Part shown: positions 7,163 to 14,254 of the stretch, one piece after another
How the letters are laid out: every line of letters starts with the position of its first letter
Position numbering within the stretch: position 1 is the first letter of the stretch
DNA from: Candidatus Nomurabacteria bacterium
GTDB lineage: Bacteria > Patescibacteriota > Minisyncoccia > Phycocordibacterales > UBA9973
Length of the DNA: 29,536 nt
Reading direction: 5' to 3'
Assembly (NCBI GenBank): GCA_023267415.1
Contig: JAHFNM010000003.1
Location: forward strand, 16,413-45,948
The notes under the pieces: generated by a model
Database searches by the model: none
What the model saw: only the letters and a program-made list of their open reading frames with translations
What the model was told of the DNA's origin: nothing
Program-made: the position numbers and the translations under genes

Positions 7163-7209
7163 ACAATGTAGTTTATTAAATACAATAATGCCACATTGTT
7201 GTATTTAAT
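7163..7209. repeat. Two interleaved inverted repeats upstream of the small membrane protein
   Basis: ATTAAATACAA (7175-7185) pairs with TTGTATTTAAT (7199-7209), 11 bp perfect. ACAATGT (7163-7169) pairs with ACATTGT (7193-7199). They interleave, so both cannot form fully at once. They lie between the start of the membrane protein and the 3' end of rsmE, where the promoter of the membrane protein should be. Confidence 0.6.
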
Positions 7210-7217
7210 GCAATACC

Positions 7218-7907
7218 TTATAGCACTGCGAGATACGACGCGACAATAGCGGCTGTTTCGCCACGGAGAGTGAGTGAGCCAAGAGAGGCTATGGCGACGC
7301 CCTTGTCTCGGGCGAGAGCGACTTCCTTATCGGAAAATCCGCCTTCGGGGCCGATGAAAAAGGAGGTTTTAGTTTCTAGGTTATAGGTTCTAGTATTTTC
7401 GCCCGATAAATCAAATACGATAGTTTCTTGTGGAATTACGGTTTCAAGTGCTTTTTCAAACGAGAGCGGTTCGGAAAGTTCCGGCAGTGTACTTCGTCCG
7501 GATTGTTCGGAGGCCTCTTTGATTATCTTTTCCAAGCGGTCGCGATTGAAGCCGGTTTTGATGGTGCGTTCGGTGAGGAGGGGGACGATGCGGGAGATGC
7601 CAAGCTCGGTGGCCTTTTGGACGACGAGTTCGAAGTTCTCGCGCTTGAGAACCGCGCAAAAAAGCGAAGCTTTTTTGTGCGGTTCACGTTCGGGTGTATC
7701 CACGCTCTCAATCATAAGCCGAATGCCGTCTTTGCTCATGTCCGAAATGACAGCCTCAGCTTCGCGCCCGGCCCCGTCGCACAGGATCAATTTGTCTCCG
7801 GTTTTTAGGCGGAGTACATTGCGCCACTGGTTAAGAAGCTCGTTGTCAGTGACGAGGAGTTCTCCGTTGTCTAAGTCGAATTGTCCGATGAATCTGTGGA
7901 GTCGCAT
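7218..7907 (-). CDS. rsmE: 16S rRNA m3U1498 methyltransferase
   Basis: Methylates N3 of U1498 in 16S rRNA using S-adenosylmethionine and belongs to the SPOUT (knotted) methyltransferases. The N-terminal PUA-like part contains QWRNVLRLKTGDKL. The SPOUT part shows KRENFELVVQKATELGI (about 88-104), ERTIKTGF, EQSGRSTLPEL (about 134-144), FIGPEGGFSDKE (about 184-195) and LGSLTLRGETAAI near the C-terminus. Length (229 aa) is close to the family's. Residues 172-181 (TRTYNLETKT), just before the GPEGG knot motif, are encoded by a CTAG-rich repeat whose second copy lies in the intergenic region beyond the start codon. The insertion is in frame and all catalytic motifs are present, so the gene should be functional. 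Confidence 0.95.
   Translation of the reverse strand: MRLHRFIGQFDLDNGELLVTDNELLNQWRNVLRLKTGDKLILCDGAGREAEAVISDMSKDGIRLMIESVDTPEREPHKKASLFCAVLKRENFELVVQKATELGISRIVPLLTERTIKTGFNRDRLEKIIKEASEQSGRSTLPELSEPLSFEKALETVIPQETIVFDLSGENTRTYNLETKTSFFIGPEGGFSDKEVALARDKGVAIASLGSLTLRGETAAIVASYLAVL
7365..7394 (-). repeat. CTAG-rich repeat copy inside rsmE
   Basis: Read on the minus strand, these 30 nt match 27 of 30 positions of the intergenic copy at 7965-7994 (plus strand). The copy is in frame and encodes TRTYNLETKT just before the SAM-binding knot. Confidence 0.75.
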
Positions 7908-7914
7908 ATCTTTG

Positions 7915-7994
7915 AGGTTCTAGGGGTTAGTTTCTAGATTCTAAGAAATATAGCATTCCAATCTACTAGAACCTAGACCCTAGAAACTAGAACC
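7915..7994. repeat. Intergenic CTAG-rich repeat block
   Basis: The 91-nt gap between rsmE and the transglutaminase-like gene is nearly filled by CTAG/GTTCTAG/TTTCTAG modules. The left part (7915-7945) and right part (7965-7994) are imperfect inverted copies of each other, and the right part matches the copy in rsmE. It looks like a small dispersed palindromic element. The rsmE promoter would have to lie within or beyond it. Confidence 0.7.
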
Positions 7995-7998
7995 TGAC

Positions 7999-8628
7999 TC
8001 ATTCCATGAGTCTTCCTGCTTCGATCTCGATTGGATCGGCAGGACGCAGATTTCGCTCCATGGTCTTTGTGAGAATGTCGAAATGGGGCGAGTCGTCGAG
8101 CGCGGAGGCAATCTCGAATATGTCGTGCTCTGTCGTTACCCAACGCGTGCCGAAACGCTTATGTACGTCGAACGGCTTGGAAAAGCTGCGTAGTGTTTTC
8201 TTCCCATCATTGTTGGTGAAGTACTCGTGAAAATAGGAGAGTGCAAGCTCGCGAAGTGTTTTGTAGATCGGTTCGCGGTAGCGGAGCACTGCATGGCTGG
8301 TCTTTGATATTGCTCCCCAGTGTCCGTCGCGTTCAAAAAGTGCTACCACATGGTCCACGTCGTCATCGTTGTGCTTACCCACTTTCAAGTCAAAGAGCAG
8401 GGCTTTTTCGCCGTGATATAAAAAGATCGCTGCGGCCAGGAGTGCTCCCTCCATGCAGTTTGCAGTACGGGTCTCAAGTACGGTTCGCGGCGACCGTACA
8501 ATGTGGGTATTTTTTGTTTCCGGTTTTTTGCTGAGCGAATTCACAAAATCCTGGATCTTCTTCGGATTATTAAGCGAACGGAAGAGTTTTTCTTCCGCCG
8601 CAGTGAGTGTTTGTATCGGAGAGGGCAT
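7999..8628 (-). CDS. Transglutaminase-like conserved hypothetical protein
   Basis: A 209-aa soluble protein. RTANCMEGALLAAAIFLYHG puts a Cys (58) at the start of a helix, as in transglutaminase-like and papain-like folds. VDHVVALFERDGHWGAISKT supplies a His (93) and a following strand, and a second His lies in SHAVLRYREP (112). The C-terminal half contains RELALSYFHEYF and a Lys/Arg-rich stretch. No signal peptide or membrane helix is visible, so it is probably cytoplasmic. The fold assignment rests on the Cys-His arrangement and the typical C-E-G-A context; the substrate is unknown. The start codon lies exactly 6 nt from a TAGTAT -10 box that overlaps the -10 of the divergent gene, implying a leaderless transcript. 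Confidence 0.55.
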   Translation of the reverse strand: MPSPIQTLTAAEEKLFRSLNNPKKIQDFVNSLSKKPETKNTHIVRSPRTVLETRTANCMEGALLAAAIFLYHGEKALLFDLKVGKHNDDDVDHVVALFERDGHWGAISKTSHAVLRYREPIYKTLRELALSYFHEYFTNNDGKKTLRSFSKPFDVHKRFGTRWVTTEHDIFEIASALDDSPHFDILTKTMERNLRPADPIEIEAGRLME

Positions 8629-8633
8629 ACGCG

Positions 8634-8640
8634 TATACTA
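8634..8640. promoter_or_regulatory. Shared -10 core for two divergent leaderless genes
   Basis: TATACT (8634-8639) lies 6 nt before the plus-strand GTG at 8646. On the minus strand TAGTAT (8640 down to 8635) lies 6 nt before the ATG at 8628. The start codons are separated by only 17 bp, so both promoters use nearly the same bases. Confidence 0.65.
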
Positions 8641-8645
8641 TACAG

Positions 8646-9050
8646 GTGAAAGAGAAAATCAAAAAACTGTATTGCGATTTGATCGGCAGAACCTGGGTCC
8701 AGGCCATCCTTATTGGATTTTTGGTTGCTCTCTGTTTCGCCGAGATCAAGGCGATCCTTATCGATGTCCGCACAGTCTATCCTTCGATCGAATTCTATAA
8801 CACATCACAGTCCCGTCGAATGGTGCGTTTTTCGGATCCCGTCACTCCGTCCGATATACAGCCATGGATGACCTTTGCCTACATCAACACCGTCTTCAAA
8901 CTCCCCGGATCTTATTTACAAGGCGCGCTTTCCATCTCAGATCTGCGCTATCCGAATATTTCCATCACTCGATATGCCCGAATGCATCGCATGAATGAAG
9001 TGCAGTTTTTAGCAAGCCTGGAGCAGGCCGTGTCGGCATACGTGAAGTAG
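8646..9050 (+). CDS. Single-span membrane protein of unknown function
   Basis: A 134-aa protein beginning with GTG and then KEKIKKLYCDLIG. One hydrophobic helix at about 17-37 (AILIGFLVALCFAEIKAIL) is followed by an extracytoplasmic-looking region with PWMTFAYINTVFKLPGSYLQG and RMNEVQFLASLEQAVSAYV. I set the start at 8646 because a TATACT -10 box ends 6 nt upstream and would place +1 on the GTG; the in-frame ATG at 8607 lies inside the divergent gene. The IPNISITRYAR-like block (YPNISITRYARMHRMNE) resembles a helical DNA- or protein-binding segment, but I do not recognise the family. Confidence 0.55.
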   Translation: MKEKIKKLYCDLIGRTWVQAILIGFLVALCFAEIKAILIDVRTVYPSIEFYNTSQSRRMVRFSDPVTPSDIQPWMTFAYINTVFKLPGSYLQGALSISDLRYPNISITRYARMHRMNEVQFLASLEQAVSAYVK

Positions 9051-9160
9051 TGTATGAATCCGCACAAACTTTCCGCAAATAGGATTATAAGAAGTAACAA
9101 GCTTTCGTTTCCATTGAGTTTTTTTCACAAAAAATTTAAGCGAATTGAAAGTTTCGGCAG

Positions 9161-9781
9161 ATGAATTTCCTGATACAGATACTCTTGCCCTACTTGCTGC
9201 TCTATAAGTATTGGGCAATATTTTCTATCACGCTCGTTGCGGCGCTTATCCTTCCCATTCCGCCCGGAACACTCTTGATGGCTTCCGCCGCATTCGCGAG
9301 CCAAGGATACCTCTCCTTTGGTTGGGTTGTTGTGGTGGGAATCGCCGGCAACATTGCTGGCGACAATCTCGGATATTGGCTCGCCTGGAGGTATGGTAAA
9401 AAGGCTTTGCATAAGATCGGGTTCGGAAAAATACTGGATTCGGAGAAATATAAAAACATCGAACGACGGATCCGCAAGAAGCCGGGCGCGCTCATCTTCT
9501 TCAGTCGGTTTGAAGTGTTTTCAAACTTGGCGGTCAATCTCATTGCCGGACTCGGCAAGGTTCCGTACAGAAAATATCTTTTGTATGAGGGGATAGGCGA
9601 GGTGTTCCAGGTCACGCTCTACTGCGGGATCGGATACTTCGTAGGCGACAATTGGCAGGAGATCAACGCGCTCATCGGCAGATTCCTCCTTCTCATTATC
9701 CTTGTCGGGGCCATATTCGTCATCATTTTTTGGAATAAAATTTGGGCTCGAATCACGAGGGCGCATACGGCAGAAAAATAA
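9161..9781 (+). CDS. DedA/SNARE-associated family membrane protein
   Basis: A 206-aa polytopic membrane protein of the DedA (VTT/SNARE-associated) family, whose studied members act as lipid scramblases or flippases such as undecaprenyl-phosphate transporters. Visible blocks: LPIPPGTLLMASAAFASQGYL (residues about 31-51), GNIAGDNLGYWLAWRYGKKAL (about 62-82), the amphipathic ALIFFSRFEVFSNLAVNLIAG (about 109-129) with the re-entrant GLGKVPYRKYLLYE, and a final pair of helices. The usual Arg in the second conserved block is present (SRF), but the following residues are FEVFSN rather than the more common proline-containing version. The preceding 110 nt hold no clear gene or consensus promoter. A terminator follows directly. 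Confidence 0.85.
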   Translation: MNFLIQILLPYLLLYKYWAIFSITLVAALILPIPPGTLLMASAAFASQGYLSFGWVVVVGIAGNIAGDNLGYWLAWRYGKKALHKIGFGKILDSEKYKNIERRIRKKPGALIFFSRFEVFSNLAVNLIAGLGKVPYRKYLLYEGIGEVFQVTLYCGIGYFVGDNWQEINALIGRFLLLIILVGAIFVIIFWNKIWARITRAHTAEK

Positions 9782-9808
9782 AAATCCTGATCGTAGATCA
9801 GGATTTTT
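9780..9808. terminator. Bidirectional intrinsic terminator
   Basis: A 13-bp perfect stem (AAAAATCCTGATC and GATCAGGATTTTT) with a GTA loop lies between the convergent DedA gene and the minus-strand hypothetical, whose last codons overlap the stem. Confidence 0.85.
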
Positions 9809-10595
9809 TAATAGATGCATTTCTAAACGCTTCGCAAATCACCGCAAATCCTGCTAATAGCACTAGTTGCTGTTTCCATGTGTCCAGATTGTGGCAGAAG
9901 GTCGTGTAGCCCATCTGTTGTTCCTGTTTAAAATCAACCCGAGATTGACTATCGATGCCGAATTGGCACGAATATATGGCAAGCGGCGGATAGAGAAGAA
10001 ATCCGTGATCATCGAGACCTCCCACAGCTCCTTTAGGTTTTTGCTCAAAAAGGATTTTGAAAGCACCTACTATGGCACGCCTTACCTTTGGATTGACTTG
10101 ATTGCGCAGCCTATCGTTTTGATTATAGAGCCAGAGCGTAAAATTTTTTGAAAGATCGGCTTTCATTGCTCCGCCATACACCTGAGGCTTTGCGCTGTAT
10201 CCTGTCTCGATCAACATCTCCTGTTCATCGTCAAGGCGAGTCGCCGGCTTGTCTTCTGCGATGTGCTCCAAAATAGGGAACAGGTCGCCGAGGGTTGCAG
10301 CAATGGCCGTTCCGTTTTTCAAGGTAAGCGGTGCTTGTAGCAACAACATGCCTTCCGACTCGTTTTTACAGAAACAATCGCTGTAGCCAAAACGGTCCGG
10401 CGAATCAAAATGCCATTCTCCCAGGTTCAGCTCATCTTGTCTCTCGCGAATATTTTCTTGCAGATTAGGATTGCTGTAAAGGTCGATGTATTCCTTTTTT
10501 GTCCGTATCTGGAACGAACACCTTTTTTCATCGAAGGACAATTCATACTTTCGAGCGAGCGGTTCGCTACGGATAAAAACTGATTCACTATTCAT
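9798..10595 (-). CDS. Hypothetical protein, no recognised family
   Basis: A 265-aa, probably cytoplasmic protein starting MNSESVFIRSEPLARKYEL. It is rich in charged and aromatic residues. Segments include RTKKEYIDLYSNPNLQENIRE, LQAPLTLKNGTAIAATLGDLFPIL, YNQNDRLRNQVNPKVRRAIVGAF and a hydrophobic C-terminal helix (QLVLLAGFAVICEAF). I placed the start at 10595; an ATG 9 codons upstream would add MYCEENHHN, which looks unlike a natural N-terminus. I do not recognise a domain. The C-terminal hydrophobic stretch could be a membrane tail or a buried helix. It diverges from the next gene; 139 nt separate them. Confidence 0.55.
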   Translation of the reverse strand: MNSESVFIRSEPLARKYELSFDEKRCSFQIRTKKEYIDLYSNPNLQENIRERQDELNLGEWHFDSPDRFGYSDCFCKNESEGMLLLQAPLTLKNGTAIAATLGDLFPILEHIAEDKPATRLDDEQEMLIETGYSAKPQVYGGAMKADLSKNFTLWLYNQNDRLRNQVNPKVRRAIVGAFKILFEQKPKGAVGGLDDHGFLLYPPLAIYSCQFGIDSQSRVDFKQEQQMGYTTFCHNLDTWKQQLVLLAGFAVICEAFRNASIKKS

Positions 10596-10686
10596 GTTGT
10601 GATGATTTTCTTCACAATACACTTTTTTATTCTTTTGTCAAAATACCGATCATTAGAGAGAATAGCGCTATTTTTCAAGCATGAAG

Positions 10687-10692
10687 TATAAT
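10687..10692 (+). promoter_or_regulatory. Consensus -10 box
   Basis: TATAAT lies 42 nt upstream of the ATG at 10735 and reads toward it. No good -35 sits at 16-18 nt, so the promoter call is moderate. Confidence 0.4.
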
Positions 10693-10734
10693 GGCCATGT
10701 CACATATTACGAGTTTAATGCGTAGTAGAAACAT

Positions 10735-11421
10735 ATGAAAAACACCAATAGATCCCTCGCTGTGCTGGCAGTCTTTATCATCATCGTGGTTGCTCTTGTG
10801 CTGTGGTATCGCGCTCAGTATCCAAAACAGACACCTGTTGTCACGCCGGGTGCGGGCACGCTTGTGCTTGATCAGAGTGTTTCTGACGGAACGATAACCA
10901 TTGCCTATCCATCAAAAGATTATGGTTTTGCTACAAATCCCGAACAGGTACTTGTGCACTCGTATATCCCTCCTTGCTCCGAAAATTTTGATTACTGCCT
11001 TTACTACAACGGCTCGTCATATGCGGGAACGAATTTTGAAAGCGCAGGATTGCGGATAGGGAAGCGCTCCGATCTCTCGACTGAAGCTCTCTGCGTGAAG
11101 ACTCCGCCGTCTGGCTACGATGCTGGTGTGATGCCAGATTGGACTACTACGCGCGACGCGTACTCAGCTAGCACCTTCAAGGTAGGTGATGCAGGCGCTG
11201 GACATTATGCAAACGGTGCATTGTACCGATTGTATTACCGTGCTTCGAATACATGTTATGAATTCGAAACTCGCATCGGCGAGACACAGTATGCCAATTA
11301 TCCCGCAGGAAGCATCAAGCAATTCAGTGATGTAGATAGGGTTGCGGTGCAGGCAGATCTCGCACAGATCATCTCTTCGATCAAGATCCCAAACGGAACA
11401 AAGAATCTTTGGGTGCAGTAA
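10735..11421 (+). CDS. Membrane-anchored extracytoplasmic protein of unknown function
   Basis: A 228-aa protein with an N-terminal anchor (about 8-25) then a soluble domain with four to five Cys (PPCSENFDYCLYY, ALCVKTPP, SNTCYEFE), likely disulfide-bonded outside the membrane. A DGTITIAYPSKDYGFAT start and a YEFETRIGE...FSDVDRVAVQADLAQIISSIKIP end are typical of small secreted beta-rich proteins with a C-terminal helix such as PsbP-like lipoproteins, though I cannot confirm this. The start MKNT is shared with the secreted proteins at 11900, 15101 and 16494. A -10-like TATAAT lies upstream and a strong terminator downstream, so the gene is probably monocistronic. Confidence 0.6.
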   Translation: MKNTNRSLAVLAVFIIIVVALVLWYRAQYPKQTPVVTPGAGTLVLDQSVSDGTITIAYPSKDYGFATNPEQVLVHSYIPPCSENFDYCLYYNGSSYAGTNFESAGLRIGKRSDLSTEALCVKTPPSGYDAGVMPDWTTTRDAYSASTFKVGDAGAGHYANGALYRLYYRASNTCYEFETRIGETQYANYPAGSIKQFSDVDRVAVQADLAQIISSIKIPNGTKNLWVQ

Positions 11422-11437
11422 AAATGGATAACCATAC

Positions 11438-11473
11438 AAAAAGAGCGGCGGGCGAAAGCCTGCCGCTCTTTTT
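11438..11473. terminator. Strong intrinsic terminator with GAAA tetraloop
   Basis: A 16-bp stem with one G-T pair is closed by GAAA and ends in T5. It lies between convergent genes, and the A5 on the left allows it to act on the minus strand too. Confidence 0.9.
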
Positions 11474-11482
11474 GATTTTTTA

Positions 11483-11605
11483 TTATCTTGCCTTCTTTGC
11501 TGCCTTTGCCTTGAGCATCACTTTCTTCGCTGCGATGCGCTTGGCCGTCTTGTGCGGATGACGCGTGAATTTTTTTGGGCTAACGCTAGTCTTTCTTTTT
11601 GCCAT
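11483..11605 (-). CDS. 40-aa highly basic small protein
   Basis: Reads MAKRKTSVSPKKFT followed by RHPHKTAKRIAAKK and ends KAKAAKKAR: 40 aa, more than a third Lys/Arg, with no acidic residues. The frame is closed by TAA and preceded by its own start in otherwise gene-free sequence. The Ala/Lys-rich tail resembles histone H1-like or small ribosome-associated proteins. It is not one of the standard small ribosomal proteins I can recognise (not bL34, bL36 or bS21). A nucleic-acid-binding role is inferred from charge only. The gene ends next to a strong terminator. Confidence 0.5.
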   Translation of the reverse strand: MAKRKTSVSPKKFTRHPHKTAKRIAAKKVMLKAKAAKKAR

Positions 11606-11899
11606 GTTGTTTTCTCGGATGATTAATAATCGATACTTGAAGAGTATACAGCATAAATGAAAACCATGCTCATGCAGAGAATCCTTCTCGCCGTGACAGC
11701 ATTAATGTCGTCACGAAACACACGATTTAGGCTTATGGCATAAGGGTATTTTTTGCTTGTTGCTGTGTGATGACCAGATAGTAGGCAGTAACGGGTTTTT
11801 GAACGATGATTGGTTAAGGATATTCATTCGCCGAAATGAATACGGTCGATGGTGAAAGAAAAAATCCCTATTAATTAATCTTATTACGTATTACATACT
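11606..11899. other. Gene-free upstream region of the PG-binding/Fn3 gene
   Basis: 294 nt without a credible gene. A possible promoter is TTGAAC (11799-11804), 16 nt, TATTCA (11821-11826). A small inverted repeat, ATTCATT (11822-11828) and AATGAAT (11835-11841), follows it. TATTAATTAA at 11869-11878 precedes the ATG by 21 nt; the same 10-mer stands before the surface gene at 15101. Confidence 0.35.
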
Positions 11900-12544
11900 A
11901 TGAAAAATACAAATTCAATCAGCCGTTTCGCCGTTTCGGCAGCAGTGCTCGCTGGAACAATCGCACTCACCGTTCTTCCTGCCATCACTTCAGCTGCGAC
12001 GCTTACCCGCCAGCTTGAGCTTACGATGTCGGGCCCAGATGTTTCTACCCTTCAGTCATTCCTCGCGCAGGATCCTACGATGTATCCACAAGGTCTCGTC
12101 ACTGGTTACTTCGGTTTTCTTACCAAAGCCGCAGTTTCCAATTTCCAGGTTCGCAACAACATTCCGGCAGTAGGCCGCGTTGGACCGATCACTCTCGTTG
12201 CAATCAATGAACAGATTGGCGTTGGATTGGGAGACGTTGACGCTCCGATCATCATGAACAACTATGTCGGCACAACCGCCAACACAGCCACTGTTTCTTG
12301 GAACACAAATGAGCCAGCTAAGGGCCTTGTATACTACAGCACGAGCCCGCTCTCAACCTATGAAAACGCAAACTCAGTCACTGTTAGCGGTGCTACAGCG
12401 ATGACCGATATGAACCTCCGCACATCGCAGAGCGTTGCAATCTCAGGACTTGCGCCAAACACTCTCTACTACTACATGGTGTATGTCACCGATGCAGCAG
12501 GGAATGTAAGCGTCACTGTTCCGGGTACTTTCCGCAGCATGTAA
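11900..12544 (+). CDS. Secreted peptidoglycan-binding plus fibronectin type III-like protein
   Basis: A 214-aa exported protein with a signal peptide at about 1-33 (ending ITSAA). A PG_binding_1-like domain lies at about 36-105: LTRQLELTMSGPDVSTLQSFL, GLVTGYFGFLTKAAVSNFQ, and VGRVGPITLVAINE. This is the usual three-helix murein-binding module. An Fn3-like domain follows at about 115-213: DAPIIMNNYVGTTANTATVSW, NEPAKGLVYYSTSPL, ISGLAPNTLYYYMVYVTDAAG. It probably sits on peptidoglycan and displays the Fn3 domain for adhesion or scaffolding. No catalytic domain is present. It is probably a single-gene unit, with its own upstream region and a terminator 15 nt after the stop. Confidence 0.85.
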   Translation: MKNTNSISRFAVSAAVLAGTIALTVLPAITSAATLTRQLELTMSGPDVSTLQSFLAQDPTMYPQGLVTGYFGFLTKAAVSNFQVRNNIPAVGRVGPITLVAINEQIGVGLGDVDAPIIMNNYVGTTANTATVSWNTNEPAKGLVYYSTSPLSTYENANSVTVSGATAMTDMNLRTSQSVAISGLAPNTLYYYMVYVTDAAGNVSVTVPGTFRSM

Positions 12545-12558
12545 TACTGAAGGAATAA

Positions 12559-12594
12559 AAAAAGCCGCCGGCGCTCTCAGGCCGGCGGCTTTTT
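12559..12594. terminator. Strong GC-rich intrinsic terminator
   Basis: A 14-bp perfect stem (AAAAAGCCGCCGGC and its complement) with an 8-nt loop ends the PG-binding/Fn3 gene. The same GCCGCCGGC core recurs in the terminators at 6796 and 17443. Confidence 0.92.
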
Positions 12595-12679
12595 GATTTG
12601 CACGAACCCCTTTCCATTCGGGAAAGAATACTGTACACTTTGCTTGCATGTGCGTCACTCCTTTTAAGGGCCATATTCA

Positions 12680-13417
12680 GTGAACATTCAAAAAGTCATA
12701 GAACAGCTGGGTTATAAACGCAAGGAAGCGGAATTCTACCTTGCGGCACTTCAGCTTGGTGAAGCAAAGATATCCGACCTTGCCGAAAAGCTCAAGATGC
12801 CGCGGACAAGCGCATTGATGATTGCCGAGAAGCTTCAAAAAGACGGCCTGATCAATTATTATGTGAAGCGTTACAACAAGTACTGGGTGGCGGAGAATCC
12901 CAATAAGCTTTTGCTCAAGCTGAGGGAGGTGGAGGAAAAACTCAAAGAAATACTCCCCGCATTGAAGGCGATGGAATTAAAAACTGCTTTGGGCAAGCCG
13001 ACCGTCAAAGTGTATGTGGGCGCGCAAGAGATCCAGTTGATCTTTGCCGACATTATTCTGGCGAAGAATAATTTTCGAGCCATCATTGCCTGGGACGATC
13101 TGACGAGAATACTCGGCGCGAAATTCATAACCAATTTCATCGACACGCAGAACAAGCATTTTTTGAAACTGCGTCTGCTTACTCCCGTAGGAAACACCGG
13201 TCGTCTGCTCAAAGAGGCTGATAGTAAGGAGTCCCGCGAAACTCGTTTCCTTTCCAGGCATACAAAATCGCTCAACACGGCCACATTCATCTATGGAAAT
13301 AAAGTCGCGATTGTCTCTCTGAACGAAACACTCTCCACAGGGTTCTTGATCGAGGATATCGATGTGCATAACACGATCACGGTCTTCTTTGAAGAATTGT
13401 GGAGCATTCAGCAGTAA
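12680..13417 (+). CDS. TrmB-family transcriptional regulator
   Basis: A 245-aa protein starting at GTG. The N-terminal winged helix (IEQLGYKRKEAEFYLAALQLG, ISDLAEKLKMPRTSALMIAEKL, GLINYYVKRYNKYWVAE) is the TrmB pattern. A coiled stretch at about 75-100 (KLREVEEKLKEILPALKAM) follows. The C-terminal half is a TrmB effector-type region resembling a phospholipase-D-like fold (KVYVGAQEIQLIFADII, FRAIIAWDDL, NTATFIYGNKVAIVSLNE, GFLIEDIDVHNTITVFFEELW). TrmB proteins are mostly sugar-responsive regulators in archaea and are also common in CPR bacteria; the effector here is unknown. The gene sits alone between two terminators, so its targets are not evident from context. Confidence 0.8.
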   Translation: MNIQKVIEQLGYKRKEAEFYLAALQLGEAKISDLAEKLKMPRTSALMIAEKLQKDGLINYYVKRYNKYWVAENPNKLLLKLREVEEKLKEILPALKAMELKTALGKPTVKVYVGAQEIQLIFADIILAKNNFRAIIAWDDLTRILGAKFITNFIDTQNKHFLKLRLLTPVGNTGRLLKEADSKESRETRFLSRHTKSLNTATFIYGNKVAIVSLNETLSTGFLIEDIDVHNTITVFFEELWSIQQ

Positions 13418-13444
13418 GGATATTTGAATCACTTTTCTATTTTG

Positions 13445-13473
13445 ATGACGACAAATAAGTCGTCATTTTTTTT
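13445..13473 (+). terminator. Intrinsic terminator after the TrmB-type gene
   Basis: An 8-bp stem (ATGACGAC and GTCGTCAT) with a 6-nt loop is followed by T8. Confidence 0.85.
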
Positions 13474-13547
13474 GTCTGCATCCGAAAAAAGAAAACCATA
13501 AATCATATTATCGCCTTGAAAAATAAGGCTTATTTTAAGAGCCATCT

Positions 13548-13575
13548 TTGACTTATTGGCACGCCGTGCTAATAG
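13548..13575 (+). promoter_or_regulatory. Candidate sigma70 promoter for the stress gene cluster
   Basis: TTGACT (13548-13553), 16-nt spacer, TAATAG (13570-13575), reading toward 13711 with a leader of about 130 nt. The rest of the 237-nt gap (13474-13710) holds a small hairpin (GCCTT and AAGGC near 13513-13529) and no gene that I can support. A GTAACG motif near 13590 could instead be the -35 of an ECF-type promoter. Confidence 0.4.
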
Positions 13576-13710
13576 ATCTTTCACTTGTCGTAACGTGGCA
13601 GCTTTTTATCGATGGGGTGCACAATGATATTGGGAGCAAATGGGAAACAGTCGAATGTTCCTATTAGTTCAGATCTGCGTTATTAGAAACAGCTAAAGAA
13701 CAATCATCAT

Positions 13711-14223
13711 ATGATCACTACTATCGGAATTTTTTCAACGCAAGCGAATGCCGAAACTGCACTCTCCGAGCTTCGAGCGATCGATGTTCCCGAAGAAGAC
13801 ATTTCATATATCTACGTTAACATTGCCGGTGAATTGGTCGACAAACAAGTCGGTGAAAAAGTAGGACATGCTGCCGGGTCGGGAGCCGCAACGGGGGCTG
13901 TATTGGGAGCAGTGCTTGGTTTTGTCGTCGCAAACGGAGTCCTTCCCGGCCTCGGATCGCTCATCGTCGCCGGACCTCTTGCCTCGGTGCTTGGTTTTAC
14001 TGGATCAGCCGCGGGAGTTGTAGGAGGTGCAATGACCGGAGCGGCCGCAGGGGGATTCGTCGGAGCGCTGCAGGGACTGGGCATCAGTGATGCCGATGCA
14101 GAACGCTTCCAAGAATATCTTCGAAGCGGAGACGTGCTCGTCATCGTCCATGCTCCATCATCTGAGCCAAGCAGCATTTTTTCACGAGCGCATGCGCGCG
14201 AGGTGCAGGAGTATACGCAGTAA
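13711..14223 (+). CDS. General stress protein 17M/YflT-like glycine-rich membrane protein
   Basis: A 170-aa protein. The N-terminal segment (ITTIGIFSTQANAETALSEL, then IDVPEEDISYIYVN) is the YflT/GS17M-type alpha/beta unit. A Gly/Ala-rich region (about 50-115), with GAATGAVLGAVLGFVV and AAGVVGGAMTGAAAGGFVGAL, forms two glycine-zipper hydrophobic segments. The C-terminal part DADAERFQEYLRSGDVLVIVHA repeats the N-terminal type of strand-helix unit. Relatives are induced by heat, salt or starvation. It is followed within 31 nt by a small lmo0937-type peptide and then an ECF sigma factor, so a stress regulon is likely. The family is reasonably clear; the molecular role is unknown. Confidence 0.75.
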   Translation: MITTIGIFSTQANAETALSELRAIDVPEEDISYIYVNIAGELVDKQVGEKVGHAAGSGAATGAVLGAVLGFVVANGVLPGLGSLIVAGPLASVLGFTGSAAGVVGGAMTGAAAGGFVGALQGLGISDADAERFQEYLRSGDVLVIVHAPSSEPSSIFSRAHAREVQEYTQ

Positions 14224-14254
14224 TCAATATTATCAGCATAAGCTTATTTATTTT

